Shown: positions 45,781 through 55,706 of the stretch, piece after piece
Layout: the number at the start of each line of letters is the position of its first letter
Position numbering within the stretch: position 1 is the first letter of the stretch
Origin: Pedobacter ghigonis
GTDB lineage: Bacteria > Bacteroidota > Bacteroidia > Sphingobacteriales > Sphingobacteriaceae
Direction of reading: 5' to 3'
Assembly (NCBI RefSeq): GCF_903166585.1
Contig: NZ_CAESCM010000004.1
Span: 186,001-250,000 of the forward strand
Length of the DNA: 64,000 nt
The notes under the pieces: model-generated
Database searches by the model: none
Seen by the model: only the letters and a program-made list of their open reading frames with translations
What the model was told of the DNA's origin: nothing
Position numbers and translations under genes: made by a program

Positions 45781-46347
45781 TTATAGCGTTAACCGGCTTA
45801 GCGTTTCGCGGGTTACCCCCAGATAAGAAGCAATCAGGCTTTTCGAAATTCTTTTTTGTAAGGACGGATATTGGTTACTCCACTGTTTATAGCGCTCACC
45901 AGCATTATTACTCAACAGGGCCAATACCCGTTTTTGCAATGCCATGTTACCAGTAGTATATTTCTTGCGGAAAAAGTACTCCATCTTTCGCGATGATGCA
46001 CAAAGCTTTTCCTTATTCTCGAAAGTGATGGAAAGGGTTTCGGTATCTTCGATACAATCTACATTTAAGGTTGCGGGCATTCCGGTATTAAATGCATTCG
46101 GATCCGAGAACCACCATTCTTCCATCGCCAACTGCAAAATATACTCCTTGCCTTCATCGTCGGTATAAGAAGATTTAACAATTCCTTTCAGCACAAAATG
46201 TTCCTGACTGGCGGTATCGCCAGCTTGAATAATGTACTGGTGTTTTTTATACTTCCGCTTTGTAAAAAAAGATTCTGCGTGTTTAAATTCTTCGTCGGTT
46301 AAACAAACGATTTGGTGAATGTGCGCCCTGAAAAAATTTGTTTCCAT
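45781..46347 (-). CDS. Crp/Fnr family transcriptional regulator
   Basis: I start at 46347 (METNFFRAH), giving 188 residues. An upstream in-frame start would add seven residues. The cyclic-nucleotide-binding-like domain (about 20-120) contains HQYIIQAGDTASQEHFVLKG and the C-terminal winged helix LIASYLGVTRETLSRLTL. No FNR-type cysteine cluster is seen. It is divergent from a DUF1349 gene. Confidence 0.85.
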   Translation of the reverse strand: METNFFRAHIHQIVCLTDEEFKHAESFFTKRKYKKHQYIIQAGDTASQEHFVLKGIVKSSYTDDEGKEYILQLAMEEWWFSDPNAFNTGMPATLNVDCIEDTETLSITFENKEKLCASSRKMEYFFRKKYTTGNMALQKRVLALLSNNAGERYKQWSNQYPSLQKRISKSLIASYLGVTRETLSRLTL

Positions 46348-46461
46348 ATTTTTTATACCCTGCCCCAAATGTAATATTTATTCAAGATTTATAGCAGTTC
46401 CAAGTCTTCCGATTCTACCGCAGTGTGACAATCATCACATTAAAATAGTGATATATGTCCT

Positions 46462-46492
46462 TTTAAAGCAGCCGGGCATTGCATTAAGTTTG
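46462..46492 (+). promoter_or_regulatory. candidate promoter of the DUF1349 gene
   Basis: TTTA (46462-46465), 19 bases, then a perfect TAnnTTTG box TAAGTTTG (46485-46492), 37 bp before the ATG at 46530. The -33 box differs at its last base. Confidence 0.5.
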
Positions 46493-46529
46493 CAGCACAC
46501 AAACACACAAAACCTAAGTCAACACACAA

Positions 46530-47192
46530 ATGAAACTTAAATTACTGACCGTTTTAGCTGCATTGGGCCTGTTAGCAAACCAGAAATTAAATGCACAAAG
46601 CCTGGCCAAAATGAACTGGTTTAACGAACCCGAACAATGGGAAATTAAAGACAAAAACACTTTCAGCTTTTTTGTACCTGCCAGAACCGATTACTGGCGC
46701 ATTTCGCATTATGGCTTTACGGTTGATGATGCCCCTTTTTATTATGCTACTTATGGAGGCGAGTTCGAAGCCAAGGTAAAAATAACAGGCAACTATGTTA
46801 CTACTTTCGATCAGATGGGTATTATGCTCCGCATCGACCACGAAAACTGGATCAAAGCCGGGGTAGAATTTGTTAATGGCAAACAAAATGTTAGTGCGGT
46901 AGTAACCCATAAAACCAGCGACTGGAGCGTGGTTGAACTCGAAAAAGCGCCGGCATCGATCTGGATGAAAGCCGTTAGAAAACTAGATGCAGTAGAGATT
47001 TTCTATTCGCTCGATGATAAAAAATATACCATGATCCGTACCTGTTACTTTAAAGATAACTGTCCGGTAATGGTTGGGTTGGTAGGCGCTTGTCCGGATG
47101 GCAAAGGTTTTAATGCCGTTTTCGAAAACTTTAAAGTTACCCAAACTCCCGACCAGCGCAGGCTGGACTGGGCAAAAAAACAGCAAAACTAA
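46530..47192 (+). CDS. DUF1349 (concanavalin A-like) exported protein
   Basis: The 220-residue product has a signal peptide (about 1-23, LNAQ). The DUF1349 jelly-roll fold shows MNWFNEPEQWEI, FVPARTDYWRISHYG, FDQMGIMLRIDHENWIKAGVE and FNAVFENFKVT. Family members resemble a yeast regulator of enolase and bind sugars in some cases. It would be periplasmic. The divergent Crp-type regulator may control it. Confidence 0.85.
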   Translation: MKLKLLTVLAALGLLANQKLNAQSLAKMNWFNEPEQWEIKDKNTFSFFVPARTDYWRISHYGFTVDDAPFYYATYGGEFEAKVKITGNYVTTFDQMGIMLRIDHENWIKAGVEFVNGKQNVSAVVTHKTSDWSVVELEKAPASIWMKAVRKLDAVEIFYSLDDKKYTMIRTCYFKDNCPVMVGLVGACPDGKGFNAVFENFKVTQTPDQRRLDWAKKQQN

Positions 47193-47258
47193 AATAGCTT
47201 TTACCCATAATTTAATGGCAGGCAGATTTTGCAGGTTAATCCGGCAAAATCTGCTGAT

Positions 47259-48563
47259 TTAAATCTCAGCCAGCGCATTCGCCAAATCTTCAAAACCGGG
47301 GCGTTTTTGTGGGTCTGGCACCAAACAGGCATCCCTCAGGCCTGCTATACTTCCTAAAACTTTTCCTGTAACAGATTGCCGGTGTAGAGTCAGTAAATCA
47401 TCAAGCAGGTAGCCATAAGCCAGCACTTCGATCCGTTCTAATGCAAAAACCAGTTCGGCATTAAGCTGATTATAAAAACTGGCTGCTCCAAAATCGCCAA
47501 ATAAAGCACTCCCTTCATCATCGATCAAGGTGTTGTGTGCATATAAATCGCCATGCATAATCCCTGCACCATGTAACTGGGCAGCCAGCGAAGCGATTAT
47601 TCTGGCAATGCCTAAAATCTGTTTTTCAGTCAGTACCCGGTCGGCAGGAAAAACATCGCGTGTACAGCTCTCCAAACTTGGCGGATTGCCCAGGTTATAA
47701 AAATGATGCGGAATAAGCTCCATCACCAGACCTTTTTTATCTTCAGGGTGCAAGGCAATCTGCCCAATCAGGTTAACCAGGCCGGGATGAAAACCTGCAG
47801 CAATGTAAGCCATCATCTCATCCTCCGGCAGTCCATCACTGGTTACATCGCCTTTAAAGATCTTAACCGCTACCTCCTGTATTTCATCGCTAATGGTACG
47901 GTTGGCTTTTGAAATTACACCCGATGCGCCTTCGCCCAATACGTGACTAATTTCCAGATCATGCCAGTTGATGGCCGAAAGCTTTTCAACTGCAGGGGTT
48001 TTGCTAAAATTATTCCCCGAAAAGGCAATCCAGGCTAACTTAGGCATGGTAGCGATCCATTGTGGTAACTCGTGCAGCTTATTTGCTGCAATGCGCAATA
48101 AGCCCAGGTTTTTACATTGGCTAAGCGTTTCAGGCAATGCCACCAACCGGTTTCCTGCCAGCATCAGTTTTTCCATGCGTGGGCAAAGGCCAATTTCATC
48201 TGGTAAGGTGCCGATGTTGTTATTCGTTAAAATCAGCCAGCGGAGGTTCGGGTTTAATGCTCTGGCAGGTACCGTTTCGATCTGATTCGATTTAAAACCT
48301 ACAATTTCGAGCTCGGGGCAATCTGCCAGCACCTCAGGCACTACTTTAAAATGATTTTCTGAACAGAAGAAAATCCGTAATTTCTTTAAGCGACCAAAAT
48401 CATCGGGCAATGCAGACAGCCTATTAAAGGAAAGATCCAGCACCTCCAATGTATCGGCCAGGTCGAATATGGCCAAAGGGAAGTGGCTCAGGTTTTCGGT
48501 TAATTTCAATGATACCGATCCTTTAAGTTCGCCGTTTTGCAGTTGTAATAAGGTTTGCCCCAT
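47259..48563 (-). CDS. leucine-rich repeat protein kinase fusion
   Basis: The 434-residue protein joins about seven leucine-rich repeats (about 15-195, units of the form LEVLDLSFNRLSALPDD) to a eukaryotic-like kinase domain (about 208-434). Kinase residues are all present: glycine loop LGEGASGVIS, VAVKIF Lys, catalytic loop HGDLYAHNTL (Asp and Asn, near 340) and metal motif GDFGAAS (near 358). The usual HRD is HGD. No signal or membrane span is seen, so it is cytosolic. Its target is unknown. Confidence 0.85.
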   Translation of the reverse strand: MGQTLLQLQNGELKGSVSLKLTENLSHFPLAIFDLADTLEVLDLSFNRLSALPDDFGRLKKLRIFFCSENHFKVVPEVLADCPELEIVGFKSNQIETVPARALNPNLRWLILTNNNIGTLPDEIGLCPRMEKLMLAGNRLVALPETLSQCKNLGLLRIAANKLHELPQWIATMPKLAWIAFSGNNFSKTPAVEKLSAINWHDLEISHVLGEGASGVISKANRTISDEIQEVAVKIFKGDVTSDGLPEDEMMAYIAAGFHPGLVNLIGQIALHPEDKKGLVMELIPHHFYNLGNPPSLESCTRDVFPADRVLTEKQILGIARIIASLAAQLHGAGIMHGDLYAHNTLIDDEGSALFGDFGAASFYNQLNAELVFALERIEVLAYGYLLDDLLTLHRQSVTGKVLGSIAGLRDACLVPDPQKRPGFEDLANALAEI

Positions 48564-48798
48564 GATATACTTCGATTTTAATTACGCACGAAGATACCGC
48601 TATATAAGGAAATGAACATCACATAACGAAAACTATATTAAAATAAAAGAAAATAGATTTTATCTATGATTAATTTCTTCAGGCAATAAAATTACACTGA
48701 CCCATCCAATCAAAAGAAGCGGCACATGTGTTTCATCGTGGCTACCCGGATTTATTTTTTATTTGCATAAGTAAATTAATGCGCTATATTTACAAAAA

Positions 48799-48869
48799 AC
48801 TTTAGGGGTGCCTAGTGCTGAGAAATACCCTTTGAACCTGATGCAGTTAGTACTGCCGAAGGGAAAAGT
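48799..48869 (+). ncRNA. TPP riboswitch (THI box)
   Basis: P1 is formed by ACTTT (48799-48803) and AAAGT (48865-48869). Family-conserved blocks are GGGGTGC (48805-48811), CTGAGA (48818-48823), ACCCTTTGAACCTGAT (48827-48842) and GAAGGGAA (48858-48865). It binds thiamine pyrophosphate and lowers thi operon expression. Downstream are two mutually exclusive hairpins before thiS. Confidence 0.92.
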
Positions 48870-48943
48870 GAGTGCAACATCTGTTGCCGTCTTTTCGTAC
48901 CCTGTTAGGGGCAATCTCTATAGTTTTTCCAAATTTTTTAAAC
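48870..48943 (+). promoter_or_regulatory. expression platform of the TPP riboswitch
   Basis: Two pairings compete: GCAAC (48874-48878)/GTTGC (48883-48887) and TTGCC (48884-48888)/GGCAA (48910-48914) with an inner CCC/GGG. The second is followed by a T-rich stretch (about 48922-48938), suggesting transcription termination or start-site masking. Confidence 0.55.
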
Positions 48944-49147
48944 ATGGAAGTAACTATAAACAACCAAAACCATTTTCTTGGCGAAGCCTGTTCTATCGAA
49001 CGCATGCTTAACTATCTGGCCGTTCCAACAACCAATGGCCTGGCCATTGCCGTAAACCAAACCATCGTCCCGAAATCGAGCTGGCCCCTGCATACTTTAC
49101 AACCAGGCGACCAGATTATACTCATTAAAGCCACCCAGGGCGGATAA
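48944..49147 (+). CDS. thiS: sulfur carrier protein ThiS
   Basis: The 67-residue cytosolic beta-grasp protein starts at 48944 (MEVTINNQNHF). An upstream in-frame extension lies in the riboswitch region and is rejected. It ends in Gly-Gly (KATQGG), which becomes the thiocarboxylate that feeds sulfur to ThiG. It is the first gene of the operon and the nearest to the riboswitch. Confidence 0.95.
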   Translation: MEVTINNQNHFLGEACSIERMLNYLAVPTTNGLAIAVNQTIVPKSSWPLHTLQPGDQIILIKATQGG

Positions 49148-51174
<2,027 letters not shown>

Positions 51175-51180
51175 AACACG

Positions 51181-51783
51181 ATGGAACTGATTGTAATTGC
51201 ACATCCAAAGATTTTAAAAGACGAAGCTTTATTGGTAAATCAGCTTTTTGAGGCTGGTTTACCCATTTTTCATTTGCGTAAACCAGAAGCAGATGAAGCC
51301 GCGCACCGGAAATTTATAGATGGTATTTTACCCGAATACCATAACCGTATTGCCTTACATCATTTCCATTCCCTGGCCGGCGATTACAACATCAAAAGAA
51401 TACACCATACCGAAAGCTTTAGAAAGAACAGTACGGTGGGCGATTTTACCCAGCCTTACACTTTCAGCACTTCGATACACCAAATGGGAGAAATTGATCA
51501 GATCAGTCAATACCATTACAGTTTCTTTGGCCCTGTTTTCAACAGCCTCTCCAAACCGGGTTATATGGGTATTGCCAACAACGGATTTAGCATAAACAGG
51601 TCCAAAACCACAAAACTGATTGCACTTGGCGGTATTGAGATAAACAACATAGACCAGGTAACAGCCATGAACTTTGATGGAATTGCCCTTTTAGGCAGTA
51701 TCTGGAACGCCCCGGCTCAGGCTTTAAACAACTTTAAAAAAATACAGGAAAAATGCCAGCACCTTTTAACCTTACAACAATGA
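51181..51783 (+). CDS. ThiE/TenI-like paralogue
   Basis: The 200-residue product has the ThiE-type (beta/alpha)8 fold signs: LPIFHLRKPEAD, FGPVFNSLSKPGY and LIALGGIEINNIDQV. The phosphate-binding block of true ThiE (VNDxxxLA) is replaced by IALHHFHSLAGDYNIKRIHHT, so catalysis of thiamine phosphate joining is doubtful. It resembles the TenI-type isomerases for thiazole tautomers. The stop (TGA at 51781-51783) overlaps the start of thiE. Confidence 0.7.
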   Translation: MELIVIAHPKILKDEALLVNQLFEAGLPIFHLRKPEADEAAHRKFIDGILPEYHNRIALHHFHSLAGDYNIKRIHHTESFRKNSTVGDFTQPYTFSTSIHQMGEIDQISQYHYSFFGPVFNSLSKPGYMGIANNGFSINRSKTTKLIALGGIEINNIDQVTAMNFDGIALLGSIWNAPAQALNNFKKIQEKCQHLLTLQQ

Positions 51784-52415
51784 TCTACCCTTTACAATAC
51801 ATCTCACAAGCACCCAAAACCGGCACCCATTTGGATGCCATTGAGCAGGTGCTCCAGGCAGGCGGGAAATGGATCCAGCTTCGCATTAAAAACCTACCCG
51901 AAGCTGAAATACTGCCTTTTGCACTATCGGCTCAGGAATTATGCAAGCGTTACGCCGCAAAATTAATTGTGAATGATTATCCGCACCTGGCCAAAGCCGC
52001 GAGTGCCTTTGGTGTTCATTTAGGCCTGCAGGATATGCCTATACCCCAGGCCCGGCAAATTATCAACCCCGATCAGATTATTGGCGGCACCGCCAACACT
52101 TTCGAACATATTCTGCAACGCGTGGCCGAAGGGGTCGATTACATTGGCCTTGGCCCCTTCAGGTTTACCCGCACCAAAGAAAACCTTAGCCCGATAGTTG
52201 GCCTCGAAGGTTACCGGAAACTAATGGAGCAGGTAAAAAATGCAGGCATTACTACCCCAATTATTGCCATTGGCGGAATTGAAGCCGATGATATTGAGGC
52301 CATTCTCGAAACAGGTGTATATGGTATTGCAGTATCGGCAGTATTGACCAACCAAACCCAAACATCGGCTGTATTAGCTGATATGAACAGCAAATTAGCC
52401 TTGAACTCTTTTTAA
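51780..52415 (+). CDS. thiE: thiamine-phosphate synthase ThiE
   Basis: The start is at 51780, overlapping the previous stop (ATGA), so translation is coupled. 211 residues. Family blocks include WIQLRIKNLPEAE, LIVNDYPHLAKAA, GVHLGLQDMPI, GGTANTFEHI and YIGLGPFRFTRTKE. It joins hydroxymethylpyrimidine pyrophosphate and thiazole phosphate into thiamine phosphate in the cytosol. The following thiG starts six bases after its stop. Confidence 0.92.
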   Translation: MIYPLQYISQAPKTGTHLDAIEQVLQAGGKWIQLRIKNLPEAEILPFALSAQELCKRYAAKLIVNDYPHLAKAASAFGVHLGLQDMPIPQARQIINPDQIIGGTANTFEHILQRVAEGVDYIGLGPFRFTRTKENLSPIVGLEGYRKLMEQVKNAGITTPIIAIGGIEADDIEAILETGVYGIAVSAVLTNQTQTSAVLADMNSKLALNSF

Positions 52416-52421
52416 AAAATT

Positions 52422-53192
52422 ATGTTAAAAATAGCAGATCAAACCTTTAGCTCGCGTCTTTTTACCGGAACCGGAAAATTCAGTTCGGCAAAAGAAATGG
52501 AAAGCGCCTTAATTGCTTCGGCTTCCGAACTGGTTACCGTAGCACTTAAACGCGTTGATTTAAAAACCAAGGATGATGACATCTTGCATCATCTAAAATA
52601 CCCACACATTAATTTACTGCCCAACACCTCGGGGGTACGCAATGCCAAAGAGGCCGTTTTTGCTGCACAGCTGGCGCGCGAAGCTTTGGAAACCAACTGG
52701 ATTAAACTCGAAATTCATCCCGATCCCAAATACTTAATGCCCGATCCGATTGAAACGCTGAAAGCCACGGAAGAGCTGGTTAAATTGGGTTTTGTGGTGC
52801 TGCCTTATATCCACGCCGATCCGGTTTTATGTAAACGTTTGGAAGATGTGGGTACGGCAGCGGTAATGCCGCTCGGATCGCCAATTGGCAGTAACAAAGG
52901 ATTAAAAACCATCGATTTTTTAGAAATCATCATTAGCCAGAGCCGCGTACCGGTAATTGTTGATGCCGGAATAGGAGCCCCATCTGATGCCGCCAAAGCC
53001 ATGGAAATTGGTGCCGATGCCGTACTCGTGAATACCGCCATAGCCATTTCTAAAAACCCAACTGATATGGCCATCGCCTTTAAACTGGCTGTTGAAGCCG
53101 GAAGAATGGCCTTTGAAGCTAAACTTGGCGCGCAGCAACATTATGCCGCAGCCAGCAGTCCACTAACCGCATTTTTAGATGATGAGTTTTAA
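52422..53192 (+). CDS. thiG: thiazole synthase ThiG
   Basis: The 256-residue protein has the (beta/alpha)8 fold blocks [10 protein letters not shown], the Schiff-base lysine region [32 protein letters not shown] and [20 protein letters not shown]. It makes the thiazole phosphate from deoxyxylulose phosphate, dehydroglycine and ThiS sulfur. Its 3' end overlaps thiH by 14 bases. Confidence 0.95.
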   Translation: MLKIADQTFSSRLFTGTGKFSSAKEMESALIASASELVTVALKRVDLKTKDDDILHHLKYPHINLLPNTSGVRNAKEAVFAAQLAREALETNWIKLEIHPDPKYLMPDPIETLKATEELVKLGFVVLPYIHADPVLCKRLEDVGTAAVMPLGSPIGSNKGLKTIDFLEIIISQSRVPVIVDAGIGAPSDAAKAMEIGADAVLVNTAIAISKNPTDMAIAFKLAVEAGRMAFEAKLGAQQHYAAASSPLTAFLDDEF

Positions 53193-54303
53193 TCCCCTAT
53201 TCGAATCGTACAACTGGGACGATACCAAAGCCAGTATTTACGATAAAACAGCGGCCGACGTTGAAAATGCCCTTGGCACACAACAAAGAAGCCTTGAAGA
53301 CTTTAAGGCACTTATTTCGCCTGCTGCTTTGCCCTACCTCGAAGATATGGCGCAGATTAGTCAGCGGCTAACCTTAGATCGTTTTGGACGCACCATACAA
53401 ATGTACATTCCGCTGTACCTATCGAACGAATGCAACAACATTTGTACCTATTGTGGTTTCAGTTACGACAATAAAGTAAGGCGCAGAACGCTGAACCCGA
53501 TGGAGATTATGCAGGAGGTTGCCGTAATTAAAGGCATGGGTTACGATCATGTGCTGCTGGTTACCGGCGAAGCCAACCAAAGTGTGCATACCGATTACTT
53601 TAAAAAAGTGCTCGATCTGATTAGCCCCCATTTCTCGCACATTTCGATGGAAGTGCAGCCCCTTGACGTGGCCGATTACGAAACGCTTATTCCGCACGGC
53701 TTAAATACCGTACTGGTTTATCAGGAAACCTATCATCAGGACGACTACCGCAAACACCACCCCAAGGGTAAAAAATCGAACTTTCTATACCGTTTGGAAA
53801 CACCCGATCGTTTGGGCCAGGCGGGTATCCATAAAATGGGACTAGGGGTTTTAATCGGTCTGGAAGACTGGCGTACCGATTCTTTTTTTACGGCATTGCA
53901 CCTCTCTTACCTCGAAAAACAATACTGGCAGAGCAAATTCAGCATTTCTTTCCCCCGTTTGCGTCCATTTAGCGGAGGTTTAGAACCGAAAGTAGCCATG
54001 AACGATAAGGAACTGGTTCAACTGATTTGTGCCTACCGTTTATTTAACAGCGAAGTAGAACTTTCTATTTCTACCCGCGAAACCATCGCTTTTAGAAACC
54101 AGGTAATTAAACTCGGCATCACCGCCATCAGCGCAGGTTCAAAAACCAATCCGGGCGGTTATCAGGTAGAGCCGCAGTCGTTAGAGCAGTTTGAAATATC
54201 AGACGAACGTTCTCCACAGGAAATTGCGGCCATGATCAGAAAACAGGGTTACGAACCCATTTGGAAAGACTGGGATATGAGTTTGATTCACAAATCATGT
54301 TAA
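53179..54303 (+). CDS. thiH: dehydroglycine synthase ThiH (radical SAM tyrosine lyase)
   Basis: The 374-residue protein has the CxxxCxxC radical-SAM motif [10 protein letters not shown] near residue 78, with family blocks [12 protein letters not shown] and [10 protein letters not shown]. It cuts tyrosine to give dehydroglycine, so this is the anaerobic-compatible thiazole pathway, not ThiO-dependent. It overlaps thiG by 14 bases and its end overlaps thiF by seven, so all are one translation-coupled unit. Confidence 0.95.
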   Translation: MMSFNPLFESYNWDDTKASIYDKTAADVENALGTQQRSLEDFKALISPAALPYLEDMAQISQRLTLDRFGRTIQMYIPLYLSNECNNICTYCGFSYDNKVRRRTLNPMEIMQEVAVIKGMGYDHVLLVTGEANQSVHTDYFKKVLDLISPHFSHISMEVQPLDVADYETLIPHGLNTVLVYQETYHQDDYRKHHPKGKKSNFLYRLETPDRLGQAGIHKMGLGVLIGLEDWRTDSFFTALHLSYLEKQYWQSKFSISFPRLRPFSGGLEPKVAMNDKELVQLICAYRLFNSEVELSISTRETIAFRNQVIKLGITAISAGSKTNPGGYQVEPQSLEQFEISDERSPQEIAAMIRKQGYEPIWKDWDMSLIHKSC

Positions 54304-55334
54304 TAAAAGCAGAACAAAAACGCTATCAGCGGCAAATGCTATTGCCCGAGCTTGGGCCTGAAGGGCAGGAAAAACTGAAAGCCGCCAAAGTACTGGTTAT
54401 TGGTGCCGGCGGATTGGGTTGCCCTGTGCTGCAATACCTTGCAGCTGCCGGCGTGGGCGAAATAGGTATTGTAGATGATGATGTGGTAGAGTTGAGTAAC
54501 CTGCAAAGGCAGATCCTCTTCAATGCTACCGATATTGGCCTGCCAAAAGCTACTGTGGCCCGCGAAAAACTTCGTCTGCTTAATCCTCATCTTAGCATAA
54601 AGAGCTACATACAAAGATTCGACGATACCTGCGCAACAGCTATTTGCAGCCACTACAACCTTGTTGTAGATTGTTCTGACAATTTCGACACCCGTTACCT
54701 TGTTAACGATACCTGCGTGGCCATGGGCAAAACCCTGGTATTTGGCTCAATATTAAGATTTGAGGGACAGATTGCTGTTTTTAACCACAATGGCGGAGTA
54801 AATTACAGGGATTTGTACCCTGAACCGCCCAGCGAAGACATTAGCTGTATCGATGGAGGTGTAATAGGCACCTTACCCGGCCTCATTGGTTTATACATGG
54901 CCAACGAAACCATCAAACTCATTTGCGGAGTAGGCCAAACCCTCGCAGGTAAACTCATGAGCGTTGATCTGTTGAACAATACCAGCTACGTGTTTAGCAT
55001 TAAAGCCGATACAAACGCAACAAACAATAAGCCCGTTCAAATAAAAAAGGAACTGCCCATAAAAGAAATAGACCGCAAAACCTTAACGGCATGGCTGGAA
55101 ACAAAACCCGAAGAGATTTGCTTAATCGATGTGCGCGAAGCCTACGAACATGAAGAACACAACATTGGAGGGATGCACATTTCTTTATACGATTTAAACA
55201 GCGCTGTAGACCGTATTCCGGCTGGCAAGCAAGTGGTATTTTATTGCCAAAGCGGGCAAAAGAGTAAAATGGCGGTTAAAGTGCTTCAGCCACATTATAA
55301 CGGTGAAGTGCATAGTTTGAAGGGAGGGATTTAA
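54297..55334 (+). CDS. thiF: ThiF/MoeB-type adenylyltransferase with rhodanese domain
   Basis: The start is at 54297, overlapping thiH by seven bases. 345 residues. ThiF/MoeB domain 1-245: VIGAGGLGCPVLQYLAAAGVG (nucleotide loop), DDDVVELSNLQRQILF and the catalytic cysteine region SCIDGGVIGTLPG. The cysteine expected before YPEPP in zinc-binding MoeB is Asp here. A rhodanese domain (about 255-345) follows with VVFYCQSGQKSK as its active Cys. It activates the ThiS tail and passes sulfur to it. The last gene of the operon. Confidence 0.9.
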   Translation: MLIKAEQKRYQRQMLLPELGPEGQEKLKAAKVLVIGAGGLGCPVLQYLAAAGVGEIGIVDDDVVELSNLQRQILFNATDIGLPKATVAREKLRLLNPHLSIKSYIQRFDDTCATAICSHYNLVVDCSDNFDTRYLVNDTCVAMGKTLVFGSILRFEGQIAVFNHNGGVNYRDLYPEPPSEDISCIDGGVIGTLPGLIGLYMANETIKLICGVGQTLAGKLMSVDLLNNTSYVFSIKADTNATNNKPVQIKKELPIKEIDRKTLTAWLETKPEEICLIDVREAYEHEEHNIGGMHISLYDLNSAVDRIPAGKQVVFYCQSGQKSKMAVKVLQPHYNGEVHSLKGGI

Positions 55335-55380
55335 GTTAAATCGCGATGCCGATCTGGAGGAGACAGGTTTCCTTCTTGCC

Positions 55381-55591
55381 GTCATGCTGAACTTGTTTCA
55401 GCACCTCTACATTGCGCAGGTTAGTTAAGGAGAGCCCCTGATCTCGATGTAAAAGCTTATCATCCTGAGCCTGTCGAAGGACTCTCACTATTCCCATACG
55501 TTAATCTCTCTGTCATGCTGAGCGCAGCGAAGCATCTCTACTTTGTTTACGTCGATCAATAAGAGACCCTGAAACGAGTTGAGGGTGACGA
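55381..55591. repeat. cluster of REP-like palindromic repeats
   Basis: Four imperfect units: GTCATGCTGAACTTGTTTCA (from 55381), CATCCTGAGCCTGTCGAAGG (from 55461), GTCATGCTGAGCGCAGCGAA (from 55512) and CCCTGAAACGAGTTGAGGG (from 55567). TGCTGAA/TTCAGCA and CCCT/AGGG arms give hairpins. Similar units occur at 14538-14618. Together with terminator sequence they fill the 55335-55706 gap. No gene is seen. Confidence 0.7.
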
Positions 55592-55652
55592 ACTTAGTTC
55601 AGAGTAACTTAATCCACACACCGACCCCACTCTATACCCATCCCTTCTTCCC

Positions 55653-55683
55653 AAAAAAGCGGGTACCTGAAAAGATACCCGCT
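55653..55683 (-). terminator. intrinsic terminator of the FecI-FecR-SusCD cassette
   Basis: AGCGGGTA (55659-55666) pairs with TACCCGCT. On the minus strand the stem is followed by six or more U residues. It lies about 25 bp past the SusD stop. Confidence 0.85.
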
Positions 55684-55706
55684 TCCGGTGAAACAAATAA
55701 TAAAAT

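Noticed and set aside
48808..49011. 67-codon plus-strand ORF across the riboswitch
   Set aside because: Lies on the TPP riboswitch and in a different frame from thiS.
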